Part shown: in pieces, positions 35,963 to 46,091 of the stretch
Layout of the letters: each line of letters opens with the position of its first letter
Numbering within the stretch: position 1 is the stretch's first letter
Source of the DNA: Paenibacillus oralis
GTDB taxonomy: Bacteria; Bacillota; Bacilli; Paenibacillales; Paenibacillaceae
Length of the DNA: 64,000 bases
Assembly: GCF_003863965.1 (NCBI RefSeq)
Contig: NZ_RRCN01000001.1
Coordinates: forward strand, 2,924,527 to 2,988,526
Direction: 5' to 3'
The notes under the pieces: generated by a model
What the model saw: the letters and a program-made list of their open reading frames with translations, nothing else
What the model was told of the DNA's origin: nothing
Database searches by the model: none
Position numbers and translations under genes: made by a program

Positions 35963-36049
35963 AGCCGTCCCACTGGTCTTAGCTTGGAAGGACTGGCCCT
36001 TGTCTGTGAAGACAGGGGCCAGTCACCAAAGACCGGGGACGGCTTTTTT
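35963..36049 (+). terminator. Long hairpin terminator of the ABC importer operon
   Basis: Outer stem AGCCGTCCCACTGGTCTT against AAGACCGGGGACGGCT; inner stem GACTGGCCCTTGTCT against AGACAGGGGCCAGTC; then TTTTTT. It also fits as the barrier to the convergent gene at 36083. Confidence 0.92.
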
Positions 36050-36082
36050 CAGCTATGCGTGGGCGTATCCGGTTAACGGATG

Positions 36083-37204
36083 TTACTTCCACACGTCGGC
36101 GGCGATTTCCACAACATGGCGCAGTTTGGCCCACTGTTGCTCCTCGGCTACCAGGTTGCCTTCTTCGGTGGAAGCAAAGCCGCACTGCGGGCTCAGGCAC
36201 AGCTGTTCAAGCCCCACATAGCGAGAGGCTTCGTCGATGCGGCGCTTGATCGCGTCCGGGTTTTCGAGCTCGCCGAACTTGGAGGTGATCAGGCCCAGCA
36301 CGACCTGCAAATCAGGCCGATTGACATAACGCAGCGGTTCGAATCCGCCGGAGCGTTCATCGTCGAACTCCAGGAACAATCCGTCCAGGTTCAGGCCGCC
36401 GAAAATCGTTTCCGCCGCCGCGTCGTAACCGCCGGAGCCGGTCCAGGTGGAGCGGAAGTTGCCGCGGCAGATGTGCATGGTGATCGCCAGGTCCGCCGGG
36501 CGGTCGGCGATCGCTTCGTTGATCATTTTGGCCGACAGTTCAAGTACCTGTTGCGGATCTTTGCCCTGCGCACGCAGCTTGTCCCTGGATTCTTCGGAGA
36601 AGAAGGCGGCCCAGGAGGTGTCGTCCAGCTGCAGGTAGCGGCAGCCCGCATCGTAGAAAGCGCGAATCGCTTTTTTGTAAGCCTGGGTTAGATCCTGGAA
36701 AAACGCTTCTTTATCCTCATACAGCGGCGTATCGATTTTACCCCGGTAATAGAGCATGTTGGGGCTCGGAATAGTCATTTTTGCCGTATGCGAACCGGCC
36801 AGTCCGTGCAGGAATTTATAGTCCTCCAGCATCGGATGATTGCTGAAATCGACTTTGCCCGTGACTTTGATGCTGTGGGCTTTCGATTGGACACCGTGGA
36901 ACTGGATGCCGCTTTCGGCTTCATATCCTTCGACGCCGTCGAGATTTTCAAGAAAATCAAAATGCCACCACGCCCGGCGGAATTCGCCGTCGGTTACGGC
37001 CTGCAGGCCAACTTCCTTCTGCTTGTCCACGATGCGGCGGATCTCTTCGTTTTCGATTTCCCGCAGCTGCTCGGCCGATAGACTGCCGGCTGCGCGCTGT
37101 TCGCGGGCTGTTTTGATCGCTGCGGTCCGAAGCAGGCTGCCGACCTGATCGGCCCGAAACGGGGGAATGCTGCGCCCAAGGGATTTTGCTGCGGATTGAT
37201 TCAA
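36083..37204 (-). CDS. Cobalamin-independent methionine-synthase-like protein (YxjG/YxjH type)
   Basis: 373 residues, matching only the C-terminal catalytic half of MetE. PPFRADQVGSLLR, QAVTDGEFRRAWWHFDFL and YLQLDDTSWAAFF are family blocks. Zinc ligands are likely His and Cys in MHICRGNFRSTW near 241 and Cys in SPQCGFASTEEGN near 341. B. subtilis YxjG/YxjH are S-box-regulated and belong to methionine salvage, but I see no SAM riboswitch here. The start is TTG at 37204 with GGATGGGAG upstream. Methyl donor and acceptor are not determined by sequence. Confidence 0.85.
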   Translation of the reverse strand: MNQSAAKSLGRSIPPFRADQVGSLLRTAAIKTAREQRAAGSLSAEQLREIENEEIRRIVDKQKEVGLQAVTDGEFRRAWWHFDFLENLDGVEGYEAESGIQFHGVQSKAHSIKVTGKVDFSNHPMLEDYKFLHGLAGSHTAKMTIPSPNMLYYRGKIDTPLYEDKEAFFQDLTQAYKKAIRAFYDAGCRYLQLDDTSWAAFFSEESRDKLRAQGKDPQQVLELSAKMINEAIADRPADLAITMHICRGNFRSTWTGSGGYDAAAETIFGGLNLDGLFLEFDDERSGGFEPLRYVNRPDLQVVLGLITSKFGELENPDAIKRRIDEASRYVGLEQLCLSPQCGFASTEEGNLVAEEQQWAKLRHVVEIAADVWK

Positions 37205-37564
37205 AGTACTCCCATCCTTTGCCTTAGATATTTGCTGCCTTTCAGCCTGGAGGCCGGGGGCAATGCTCTAGTTTATACTCTATTATACGGAAAAGCGCTG
37301 ATGAAGAACAGCGGCAAAGTAGGGAAAAGGAATGGTACGGTTCGAAAAAGAGCGGAAAGGGACGGAATGAGAGCCGGGAAGAGACGGAGCGGGAGCCGGG
37401 AAACCGGAAGGGCAGAAGAACCGGAGGGCCGATAAACAGGGGGAGTGGAAAACAGTGAGGCGAAAACTAGTAGAATGACCGGAAATAATATGGCTTATCT
37501 GCGGACAGGGGCCATGGATCACTTTGTTCTATATTAGTCTTGAGCTCAGTATCGTCCGTCCCCA

Positions 37565-37770
37565 TAAAATAGCGGAACTTTAGGGTCTTATTTTCCGAAT
37601 TTGAGCCTATTCATCACCATAGGGGAACTTTTGGGTCTTATTTTTCGATGAACACGTCGAAAGGCGGGCCTTTCGCCACTAAATCATGAAAATAGCGCCA
37701 TAAAATTCCTCTATTGCACGCAACATAGGGAATATCGCTGAAATAGCGCCCTTTTTTTCCTCTATGCTGT
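37565..37770. repeat. Intergenic four-arm palindromic repeat, family 2 (copy 1)
   Basis: Two direct arms AATAGCGGAACTTTAGGGTC and ATAGGGGAACTTTTGGGTC, and two inverted arms AATAGCGCCATAAAATTCC and AATAGCGCCCTTTTTTTCC, each ending CTCTAT. It lies downstream of the bile-acid-symporter-family gene (38009-38989); copy 2 lies on its other side. Confidence 0.72.
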
Positions 37771-37940
37771 CACCCGAGATCTTCAATAGACTAATTTTGC
37801 CGTTTTCTCAAGTCTTCACTTGCCATCATGCTAACGTTATTTCCAGAATCGTCTACTAGATAAACGAAAAAAACGACAGGGCCGGCGTGGACTTTTTAGG
37901 CAGATTCCGCCGCTGCATCATTTGCGGGAGGGCGCAGTTT
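37771..37940. other. Intergenic region without recognised gene
   Basis: AT-richer spacer between repeat family 2 and the 23-bp tandem array. I see no credible coding frame. Confidence 0.4.
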
Positions 37941-38020
37941 CAGTCAGCGGAAAGGCGCAGCGTCAGGCAGCGGAGAGGCGAAGCGTCAGTCGGCGGAGAG
38001 GCGCAGCGTCAGGCGGCGGA
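37941..38020. repeat. Tandem 23-bp repeat over the end of the symporter gene
   Basis: Units at 37941, 37964 and 37987, with a fourth partial unit at 38010. They read CAG(T/G)CAGCGGA(A/G)AGGCGC-like with few differences. The gene's stop codon (38009-38011) lies at the last junction, so the array copies the gene end. 23 is not a multiple of 3. Confidence 0.88.
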
Positions 38021-38989
38021 AGCCGTGTCGGTCCGCTCCTGCGAGCGGGATTGGCGGCCAATCACATAGCCGACCAGGGAGGCCATCATCTGCTGAAACA
38101 CCATGCCGAGCACGACCGGAACGGCCACCGGGGCGGGGAAGTACGTAACGGCCAGCACCGCGCCGGCGCTGATGTTGCGCATGCCGCCGTTGAAGACGAG
38201 CGCAACCTTGTCGGCCTCGTTCAATCGCATTAGCCTGGAAAAGCCGAAGCCCAGCAGGTAGCCGATCGTAGCAAGCAAGACGATAATGGCCCCAAGACCC
38301 AACAGCCGCGGGGTGAAATTTGTTAAATAAGGAGCGACGACCGCGCCGTTGATCGCCACGACGATGGCCATGGCCAGTTTGGAAAACGGGTTCAGCCACG
38401 GGCTCCAAGCCGCAATGACCGCCCCTTTGCTCCACTGGTTCATCAGCATCCCGAGCAGCGAGGGGACAACGATCATCCAGAATAGGCTGCCCATCATCGC
38501 GGCGGCGTCGAGCTGGACGTTCGTGCCGACCAGCAGCGCCAGGATGCCGGGAACGACGAAAGGCGCCAGAATCGTGTCGATCAGGATAATCGACAAGGTG
38601 AGGGCGATGTTGCCCCTGTAGATGCCGACCCATACGAAGCTGCTGACTCCCGTAGGAATGGCGGCGGCGAGAATAAATCCGGTAATCGTATAAAAATCCC
38701 CCGGGAACGCGAGATGTCCCAAACCCATGGCGAGCAAAGGCATCGCCAAATGCAGGATGAACAGGCAGAGAATCAGGGGCAGGGGTTTTTTAAGCACGTT
38801 CAAAAAATCCTTGAAGCTCAGGCTGATGCTCCCGGCAAAGGTCATGAAAGCGAACAGCCACGGGGACAGGTACGTATAAGCGGACAAACTGCCGCCACAC
38901 AACACCCCGATCAAAATGCTGGTCGGCGTAATCAAGGGCATCATCCGGTTCAGTTGTCGGTTTATGGTTTGCAGCATTTCCAGCAACAT
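38009..38989 (-). CDS. Bile acid:sodium symporter family (BASS/SBF) transporter
   Basis: 326 residues with nine to ten hydrophobic helices, e.g. LILCLFILHLAMPLLAMGLG. The signature FNGGMRNISAGAVLAVTYF and AAAIPTGVSSFVWVGIYRG are typical of the SBF fold. Relatives carry organic anions (pantothenate, keto acids, glutamate or sulfonates); the cargo is unknown. The start is ATG 38989, with an alternative at 38977; neither has a strong ribosome site. Family-2 repeats flank it on both sides, and its 3' end runs into a tandem array. Confidence 0.85.
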   Translation of the reverse strand: MLLEMLQTINRQLNRMMPLITPTSILIGVLCGGSLSAYTYLSPWLFAFMTFAGSISLSFKDFLNVLKKPLPLILCLFILHLAMPLLAMGLGHLAFPGDFYTITGFILAAAIPTGVSSFVWVGIYRGNIALTLSIILIDTILAPFVVPGILALLVGTNVQLDAAAMMGSLFWMIVVPSLLGMLMNQWSKGAVIAAWSPWLNPFSKLAMAIVVAINGAVVAPYLTNFTPRLLGLGAIIVLLATIGYLLGFGFSRLMRLNEADKVALVFNGGMRNISAGAVLAVTYFPAPVAVPVVLGMVFQQMMASLVGYVIGRQSRSQERTDTASAA

Positions 38990-39172
38990 CCTTTATACAT
39001 CTGCTTCTTTTAGTATAGACCCGTCCTGCGAGAATCGTAAATGGGGCAGTGCCCGCTATTTGTGACCGTCCGGTGAGAACTAAAACCGAATATAAAGGAA
39101 CAAGAGGGGCTCAATCTAGAAATCGGTGCTTGACAGCCTGCTATTGGATCGGCCAACCGTCGGCTGGACCAT

Positions 39173-39382
39173 CAAAATAGCGGAACTTTATGTTCTTATT
39201 ATTCGGAGCTAGGCATGTTCATCCCTATTAGCGACATTTTTTGTCCTTATTTATCTATGAATGGTCCAGAGCGCGGGTATTTACTTGTGATTCAAGTAAA
39301 TAGCGACATAAATTTCCTCTATTTCTCATTGAGTGAGGGATATCGCCGGAATAACGCCAAAAATTACCGTTATTTTCGGTGA
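39173..39382. repeat. Intergenic four-arm palindromic repeat, family 2 (copy 2)
   Basis: Direct arms AAATAGCGGAACTTTATGTTC and ATTAGCGACATTTTTTGTCC (in parts); inverted arms AATAGCGACATAAATTTCC and ATAACGCCAAAAATTACCG. Same plan as 37565-37770 but more diverged. Confidence 0.65.
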
Positions 39383-39439
39383 GCTTGAGGATGCCGTGAT
39401 TCCATTCCGAACTTAGCGTGAACGGCCATCCGGAAAGTG

Positions 39440-39665
39440 ACACCGAAGCCCGATGCCGAAACCCTGAAGTCGAAACCCTGAAGTCGAAAACCTGAAGTCG
39501 AAAACCGACATTGAAACCTAACACCAAAGCCCGCCCCCCAAAATCCGACGCTGAAAATTTGACGCCGGGAACCCGGCGCTGAAAACGTGAGGCCGAAAAC
39601 CCGACGTTACATGAGGCCGAGAACCCGACGCCGAAAACATGACGCCGAGAACCCACGCCGAAATC
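39440..39665. repeat. Degenerate short tandem repeat beside hemL
   Basis: Repeated words of about 14-16 bp such as GAAACCCTGAAGTC, GAAAACCTGAAGTC, GAAAACCCGACG(C) and GAAAACATGACGCC. It runs up to the hemL stop codon at 39675. Non-coding. Confidence 0.75.
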
Positions 39666-39674
39666 GTCATTCGT

Positions 39675-40988
<1,314 letters not shown>

Positions 40989-41014
40989 AATGCAAAACTT
41001 CCTTTCGAAAATAA

Positions 41015-41075
41015 TGTTTTGAAAACCCCGGAGCCGCGTCCCTGAAACAACTCAGTTCCGCAGACTCCGGGGTTT
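41015..41075 (-). terminator. Intrinsic terminator of the LCP gene
   Basis: On the minus strand AAACCCCGGAG pairs perfectly with CTCCGGGGTTT, followed by TTTTCAAAACATTATTTT. It lies between the LCP gene and hemL, so it may also separate their transcription. Confidence 0.75.
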
Positions 41076-41166
41076 CCGGGTTGACTTCATCCGGAGGGAG
41101 CGTGTTTCTCAAGCTAAACCGGATGGGGAGCGCCTGCCGCGATCCCAGGCGATGGCCGCCGGCGGG

Positions 41167-42288
41167 TTAAGCCGCCGGCTGCTCCGCCGTTCCGCCGCCG
41201 TACGCGCTGCTCCCCGTTCTGCCGCCGCCGCTTGTGCTGCCGCTGTTTCCGGCGTTGCTTTTATCGCTTCCGCTTTCGGAGCCGCCGCTGTTCTCTGTAG
41301 AATTTTGGCTGCCGTCCTCCGCATTGGATTCTTCCGTCTTGTTGAACACATCCTGGACGTACTGCTTCAGCTCGTCTTCGCTGCGAACGCCCAGCACCGA
41401 CGATCCGCCGACGGTTTCTTCCTTCAATAGCTCCATCGGGGGAATCTGCTCGCTCGCTGCCATCTGGCTGTCATAGCCAACGGTGGCCAGCTTCCACATA
41501 TCCTGCACGGACAGATTCGTATCGATATAAGGATTCACCTTCTCCAAAATCGAAGGCAGCTTCATGATCGAGGTCGTCGACTTCAGCTTATCCGCGACGG
41601 CATTCAGGAAGTTGCGCTGCCGCTCGGTCCGGGTGTAATCGGACATGGCGTCATGGCGGAAGCGCACGTATTGCAGCGCCGTTTTACCGTCCAGATGCTG
41701 CTGGCCTTTTTTCAGGTCGATGTCGTATTCATGGTTATCCGCCTTACTGGTGTAATGCATGTCTTTTTCCACGTAAAAATCAACGCCGCCGACCGCGTCC
41801 ACCAGCTCGATAAAGCCTTGGAAATCGGTGTAAACATAATACTGGATCGGGATGCCGAGCAAATCGGACACCGCCTTCATCGCCGTATTGGGGCCATGGG
41901 TGATCGCCGTATTGATCCGCTCTTTGCCGTAGTCGGGTATATCCGTATAAGTATCGCGCAAAATAGAGAAGAGATAGGCCTTTTTGGTGACGGGATCAAG
42001 CGATGCGACAAGCATCGTGTCCGACCGGGGGATTTCCCCCTTTTTCAGGCCGCGGGCATCCACGCCCATCAGCAAAATATTGACCCGTTCCGTTCCCTCC
42101 CATTTCGGAGGTTCCTCGGCTTTGGTCTCGGTAGGCTGAACATTATAGAAAGGGGAATCTTCTCCTTCTTTCTTAAAGTTGTCCACCTGATTATATATCG
42201 CGATAAAATAGTAGGCCACGAATGCGGCGATTGCGATTACAACTCCGATCACCGACCAGAGGATCGCGCGTTTTGTGCGTTTCGTCAT
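41167..42288 (-). CDS. LytR-CpsA-Psr (LCP) family cell-wall polymer ligase
   Basis: 373 residues. N-terminal anchor AILWSVIGVVIAIAAFVAYY, outside-facing LCP domain, then a Ser/Gly/Glu-rich C-terminal tail. LCP blocks: ILLMGVDARGLKKGEIPRSD, TMLVASLDP, LFSILRDTYTDIP, ERINTAITHG, QYVRFRHDAMSDYTRTERQ. Conserved Arg and Asp residues that bind lipid pyrophosphate are present. These proteins transfer teichoic acids or other glycopolymers to peptidoglycan. The start ATG at 42288 follows GAAAGGAACG. It is divergent from bcp. Confidence 0.92.
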   Translation of the reverse strand: MTKRTKRAILWSVIGVVIAIAAFVAYYFIAIYNQVDNFKKEGEDSPFYNVQPTETKAEEPPKWEGTERVNILLMGVDARGLKKGEIPRSDTMLVASLDPVTKKAYLFSILRDTYTDIPDYGKERINTAITHGPNTAMKAVSDLLGIPIQYYVYTDFQGFIELVDAVGGVDFYVEKDMHYTSKADNHEYDIDLKKGQQHLDGKTALQYVRFRHDAMSDYTRTERQRNFLNAVADKLKSTTSIMKLPSILEKVNPYIDTNLSVQDMWKLATVGYDSQMAASEQIPPMELLKEETVGGSSVLGVRSEDELKQYVQDVFNKTEESNAEDGSQNSTENSGGSESGSDKSNAGNSGSTSGGGRTGSSAYGGGTAEQPAA

Positions 42289-42418
42289 TATGTTCGTTCC
42301 TTTCAGAAAAAAACGATAAGTTCGAATTTCATATATAGATATCCTAATATCATTACATTATAATTTTTTTTACAAATACAATCAATTTTAGGTTAGGAGC
42401 TTTAAGGAGGATACACAT

Positions 42419-42898
42419 ATGACGGAGCATCAGTTGGAGGCGGGCAAGCCCGTTCCGGATTTCCGGCTTCCCGCAAGCGGGGGAGAAGAGATATCGCTGA
42501 AGCAGTTTCGCGGACGCAAGGTCGTCCTTTATTTTTATCCAAAAGATTCCACGCCGGCCTGCACCCAGGAGGCCTGTGATTTTCGCGATCTCGGTGCGAT
42601 GTTTGCCGAATACGGCGCGGCCGTGCTGGGGATCAGCGGGGATTCGGTCAAGTCGCATGACCGCTTTAGCCAAAAGCAGGGAATCACCTTTCCGCTGCTC
42701 GCGGACGAGGATCATGAAGTTTGCCGGAATTACGGCGTTTGGCAGCTCAAAAAAATGTACGGCCGCGAATTCGAAGGCATCGTCCGTTCCACTTTTTTGA
42801 TCGATGAGGAAGGGAAGCTGCTGAAGGCGTGGCGCGGCATCAGAGTCAAAGGCCATGCCGACCAGGTGCTGGAGGCCGTTAAAGAGGCGGGCCGGTAG
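42419..42898 (+). CDS. bcp: Thiol peroxidase of the Bcp/PrxQ family
   Basis: 159 residues, cytoplasmic peroxiredoxin that reduces hydrogen and organic peroxides with thioredoxin. FYPKDSTPACTQEACDFRD holds the peroxidatic Cys48 and the resolving Cys53 with the usual Prx-Q spacing. VVLYFYPKD, VLGISGDSVKSHDRFSQK, and STFLIDEEGKLLKAW are typical. The ATG at 42419 is preceded by TTAAGGAGGATACACAT. A terminator lies 270 bp downstream, after a family-4 repeat. Confidence 0.94.
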   Translation: MTEHQLEAGKPVPDFRLPASGGEEISLKQFRGRKVVLYFYPKDSTPACTQEACDFRDLGAMFAEYGAAVLGISGDSVKSHDRFSQKQGITFPLLADEDHEVCRNYGVWQLKKMYGREFEGIVRSTFLIDEEGKLLKAWRGIRVKGHADQVLEAVKEAGR

Positions 42899-42946
42899 GC
42901 GGGGGTGATGATAAATTTCTTTTATGCGCGGTCCAGGTATTGCATT

Positions 42947-43133
42947 TCATTGGATAATATCCAATAGAATTGGAAAATGAATGGTAAATACAGACGCTTG
43001 ATTGGATATTTTCCAATAGATGAGTCTCGACAGGGTGTAAAATGGGCGATTTGAACGAAATCTACTGGATTTTTTCCAATGAGAGCTCCCAATAGCGTGC
43101 GATTTCCGGCGATCTATTGGATTTTTCCAATCA
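42947..43133. repeat. Intergenic repeat, family 4 (ATTGGA...TCCAAT arms)
   Basis: Four palindromic arms: ATTGGATAATATCCAAT (42949), ATTGGATATTTTCCAATAG (about 42999), CTGGATTTTTTCCAAT (about 43066) and CTATTGGATTTTTCCAAT (about 43114). The first two and last two differ in flanks (ATAG versus CTA), giving a mirror arrangement. Confidence 0.75.
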
Positions 43134-43166
43134 AAACTGCCCACCCCGCCTAAAATCAGGTTATCA

Positions 43167-43197
43167 AAGAACCGCCATTTCTTCGGCGGTTTTTTCT
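43167..43197 (+). terminator. Intrinsic terminator
   Basis: AACCGCC pairs with GGCGGTT around ATTTCTTC, then TTTTTT. It is the likely end of the bcp transcript. Confidence 0.85.
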
Positions 43198-43263
43198 TTT
43201 GTCCGGGACACCCGCCAGTCGGCCGTCGTATGTTGAAAGCGGAAAGCGGCTGTTTCCTCGATT

Positions 43264-43452
43264 CGCTAACGGACACCAGAGACTTTATTTGGGGTAAAAC
43301 GTAGGAAATAAAATTGTAACGGACTCAGGAGCCTTTATTTCCAGTGAATCTTCGAATAACTTGCCTTGTGGAGCCGAATAGCGGCATCTGTGTCCTTTAG
43401 AACGGGAAATATCCGGGAAATGAGCGAATAAGGTCACTACAGTCCGTTACGG
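43264..43452. repeat. Intergenic four-arm palindromic repeat, family 1 (copy E)
   Basis: Outer arm CTAACGGACACCAGAGAC against GTCACTACAGTCCGTTACG; inner arm GTAACGGACTCAGGAGCC against GCGGCATCTGTGTCCTTTAG. The phrase GGGAAATATCCGGGAAATG lies before the last arm. Confidence 0.8.
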
Positions 43453-43563
43453 TCCAATACGGGGGACGGGGTCTATTTCCATTTCTAGCTTCATACAATC
43501 TACCAGAAAGCCAAATGAATCATATAATCTCATTTACTCATAGCGGCGGAGGTAGAAAAAACG

Positions 43564-44988
43564 ATGAATAGAAAATGGAAATTTGGTCTAGTGGCAATTC
43601 GTACGGTGTTGCTGTTAACGGCGCTTGTTTGGGTCGTGAGTGTCCCGCTTGGCGCTCAAACGAAGGGGCAAGGGTGGCCGGAAGTCGCGGCGCATGCGCT
43701 CGCCCAACCGCCGGCAGATTCGCTGGCGGCAAATAAGGGCGCGGCAAAAGCGGGGGAACATGCCAGGGAGAATGGGGCGCAGGTGTTGGGAGCGGATGCT
43801 GTGCTAACTGCGGCAGTTTCTTTATCTGTGTCTGCAGCCGGTGAAACGGCCATGGCCAAACCGGCGAACGGTAAAGCGATTGTTAACGCCACTGTTAAAA
43901 CCGACGGCAAAACCGCCAATAAAGCCGACGGCAAAGTGGTGTATCTTACCTTTGACGACGGGCCTAGCCCGCTTACGGACGAGGTGTTGGACATTTTGAA
44001 AAAAGAGGACGTTCCGGGCACTTTTTTCGTGCTTGGCGAGCAGGCGAAACGCTACCCCGAGATGATCCGGCGGATTGAGGAAGCCGGGCATACGCTCGGC
44101 AACCATACCTATAACCATGAATACAAGGAGCTTTACGAGAGCTTTGGCCATTTTTGGAAGCAGATCAAAGCCACCGAAGAGGTGCTGCGCGGAATCACCG
44201 GTGAACGCACGCCGCTGGTTCGCGCTCCGGGCGGGACGTACGGCCATTTTGACCAAACGTATTTCAACCTCCTTGAGCTCGGGGGCTATAAAGTATTCGA
44301 CTGGAACGTGGACAGCGGGGATTCCCGAAGAAAAGGGGTTCCGGCTTCCGAAATCGTAAACAACGTAATATCCGCGAACCAACAAAATCAGGTCGTCGTG
44401 CTCCTGCACGATGGCGGGGGACATGCGGAATCTGTCAAGGCGCTCCCGAAAATCATTCAATACTATAAGAAGCAGGGGTATGCGTTTCAAGCGATTTCCC
44501 CCGATCAGCCGCCCGTACAATTTCATCTTGACCCTTCCGTAAAAAAGAAACATAGAACCATCCCGTCGGACGCCTGGGTGAAAGCCAATGTCGTGCCCAA
44601 CGCCGCTTTGTTCGGCCCGGATTTGCCGTTAACGGTTGAGGCGGGAGGCGTGCAAACCCGGTTGGAAAGCGGGGAGTACCGGCTGCAGGATGGGCAATAC
44701 CTTGTCCCGCTGCGGACGACGATGGAACGGCTCGGCGCCAAAATCCATTGGGACGGGGACAACCAACATGCCGTCGTCGTATGGGGTAATGCGAAAGTAA
44801 CCTTCGATCCGAAAACCGGCACGGCGACATCGAAGCGTACAGGAGAACCCCAGGTCAAGTATGACCTGATTTTCGAACGCAAAAACGAATCGCTGTGGGT
44901 GCCTTTGCGGATTCTTATGGAAGCGGCGGGTCATCCGATCGCTTCGCTCACGTTACGTGAGGATGAACGCCGGGTGACCGCGCTGTAA
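43564..44988 (+). CDS. Secreted polysaccharide deacetylase with C-terminal stalk domain
   Basis: 474 residues. N-terminal signal/anchor (AIRTVLLLTALVWVVSVPLG), a long Ala-rich linker, then a NodB domain. Catalytic motifs: VYLTFDDGPSPLTDEVL near residue 129, GHTLGNHTYNHEY near 180 (His pair), RAPGGTYGHFD and VVVLLHDGGGHAES. A C-terminal stalk of copper-amine-oxidase type (YLVPLRTTMERLGAKIHWD, ESLWVPLRILMEAAGH) ends the protein. It probably removes N-acetyl groups from peptidoglycan or chitin-like glycans outside the cell. The ATG at 43564 follows GGCGGAGG. Confidence 0.9.
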   Translation: MNRKWKFGLVAIRTVLLLTALVWVVSVPLGAQTKGQGWPEVAAHALAQPPADSLAANKGAAKAGEHARENGAQVLGADAVLTAAVSLSVSAAGETAMAKPANGKAIVNATVKTDGKTANKADGKVVYLTFDDGPSPLTDEVLDILKKEDVPGTFFVLGEQAKRYPEMIRRIEEAGHTLGNHTYNHEYKELYESFGHFWKQIKATEEVLRGITGERTPLVRAPGGTYGHFDQTYFNLLELGGYKVFDWNVDSGDSRRKGVPASEIVNNVISANQQNQVVVLLHDGGGHAESVKALPKIIQYYKKQGYAFQAISPDQPPVQFHLDPSVKKKHRTIPSDAWVKANVVPNAALFGPDLPLTVEAGGVQTRLESGEYRLQDGQYLVPLRTTMERLGAKIHWDGDNQHAVVVWGNAKVTFDPKTGTATSKRTGEPQVKYDLIFERKNESLWVPLRILMEAAGHPIASLTLREDERRVTAL

Positions 44989-45122
44989 CCGGCACCGGCC
45001 TGACCGGGGCAGGACTGTTTTGCCCGTATCTCTCATTCATGTCTATTTCCGCTAGTTTCTGGGGAAACTGGTAGATAGATTGGTTGGAAGTTTTCCGCCT
45101 GCCTAGAAACGGAGGAGATACG

Positions 45123-46091
45123 ATGAATCAGGATCAGGCTCATGATCTGCTGCAGCGGCTGGTCACCCGAGTGGATCGTGTTATTGTCGGAAAAAAAAGA
45201 GAGATCGAGCTGGCGGTCGTCGCCATGCTGTACGGAGGCCATATTTTGCTGGAGGATGTTCCCGGCGTCGGCAAAACGATGCTGGTGCGGACGCTGGCGG
45301 CCTGCCTCGGCGGATCGTTTGGCCGCATCCAGTTTACATCCGATTTGATGCCTTCCGATGTTACCGGGATCACCGTCTATCATGCGCAAAGCGGGCAGTT
45401 TGAATTTCGGCCAGGCCCGGTATTTTCCCATATCGTGCTGGCCGATGAAATCAACCGCGCGGCTCCAAGAACGCAGTCGGCTTTGCTGGAAGCGATGGAA
45501 GAGCGGAAGGTGACCGTGGACGGAGTCACCCGGGCTTTGCCGAAGCCTTTTTTGCTGCTGGCCACGCAAAATCCGCTGGAATACGAGGGGACCTACCGCC
45601 TGCCGGAGGCGCAGTTGGACCGCTTTTTGATGCGGCTGACTTTGGGGTACCCGAATCCGGAGCAGGAGCTCGAGATGCTTGGCCGGCTGCAGGAGCAGCA
45701 TCCCCTCGCCGAGCTGAAGCCGGTGCTGCTGCCCGACGAAATCGCCGCGATGCAGCGGCAGGTGCGGGGCGTGCTGGTCGATGACGTCGTCAAGCGTTAT
45801 ATGGTCAGCCTGGCGGACGCGTCGCGCCGTCACCCGCAAATATCCCTCGGCATCAGCCCGCGCGGCACGCTGGCCTGGATGGGGGCTTCGCAGGCGATGG
45901 CTTATTTCAAGGGCCGCTCGTTTGTTACGCCCGATGATGTCAAAGCGGTTGCGGAAGCGGTGCTGGTCCACCGGATCGTATTAAAAACCGAAGCCAAAAT
46001 CGCCGGAATCAGCGGTGAACGGGTGCTTAAGGAATTGCTCGCCAAAGTGGACGTGCCGATTTTTGCAAGGGTCTCAGGAGCGCCGTCATGA
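45123..46091 (+). CDS. MoxR-family AAA+ ATPase
   Basis: 322 residues. Walker A ILLEDVPGVGKTMLVR near residue 49, Walker B HIVLADEINRA, sensor LLATQNPLEYEGTYRLPEAQ region, and a C-terminal helical lid. MoxR proteins act as chaperone-like ATPases; with DUF58 and transglutaminase proteins they form a conserved trio. The start ATG at 45123 has CGGAGGAGA upstream. Its TGA overlaps the next ATG (ATGA). Confidence 0.93.
   Translation: MNQDQAHDLLQRLVTRVDRVIVGKKREIELAVVAMLYGGHILLEDVPGVGKTMLVRTLAACLGGSFGRIQFTSDLMPSDVTGITVYHAQSGQFEFRPGPVFSHIVLADEINRAAPRTQSALLEAMEERKVTVDGVTRALPKPFLLLATQNPLEYEGTYRLPEAQLDRFLMRLTLGYPNPEQELEMLGRLQEQHPLAELKPVLLPDEIAAMQRQVRGVLVDDVVKRYMVSLADASRRHPQISLGISPRGTLAWMGASQAMAYFKGRSFVTPDDVKAVAEAVLVHRIVLKTEAKIAGISGERVLKELLAKVDVPIFARVSGAPS

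Noticed and set aside
37204..37560. SAM (S-box) riboswitch before the MetE-like gene
   Set aside because: I looked for it because YxjG/YxjH genes often have one, but the S-box core words and terminator are not present.
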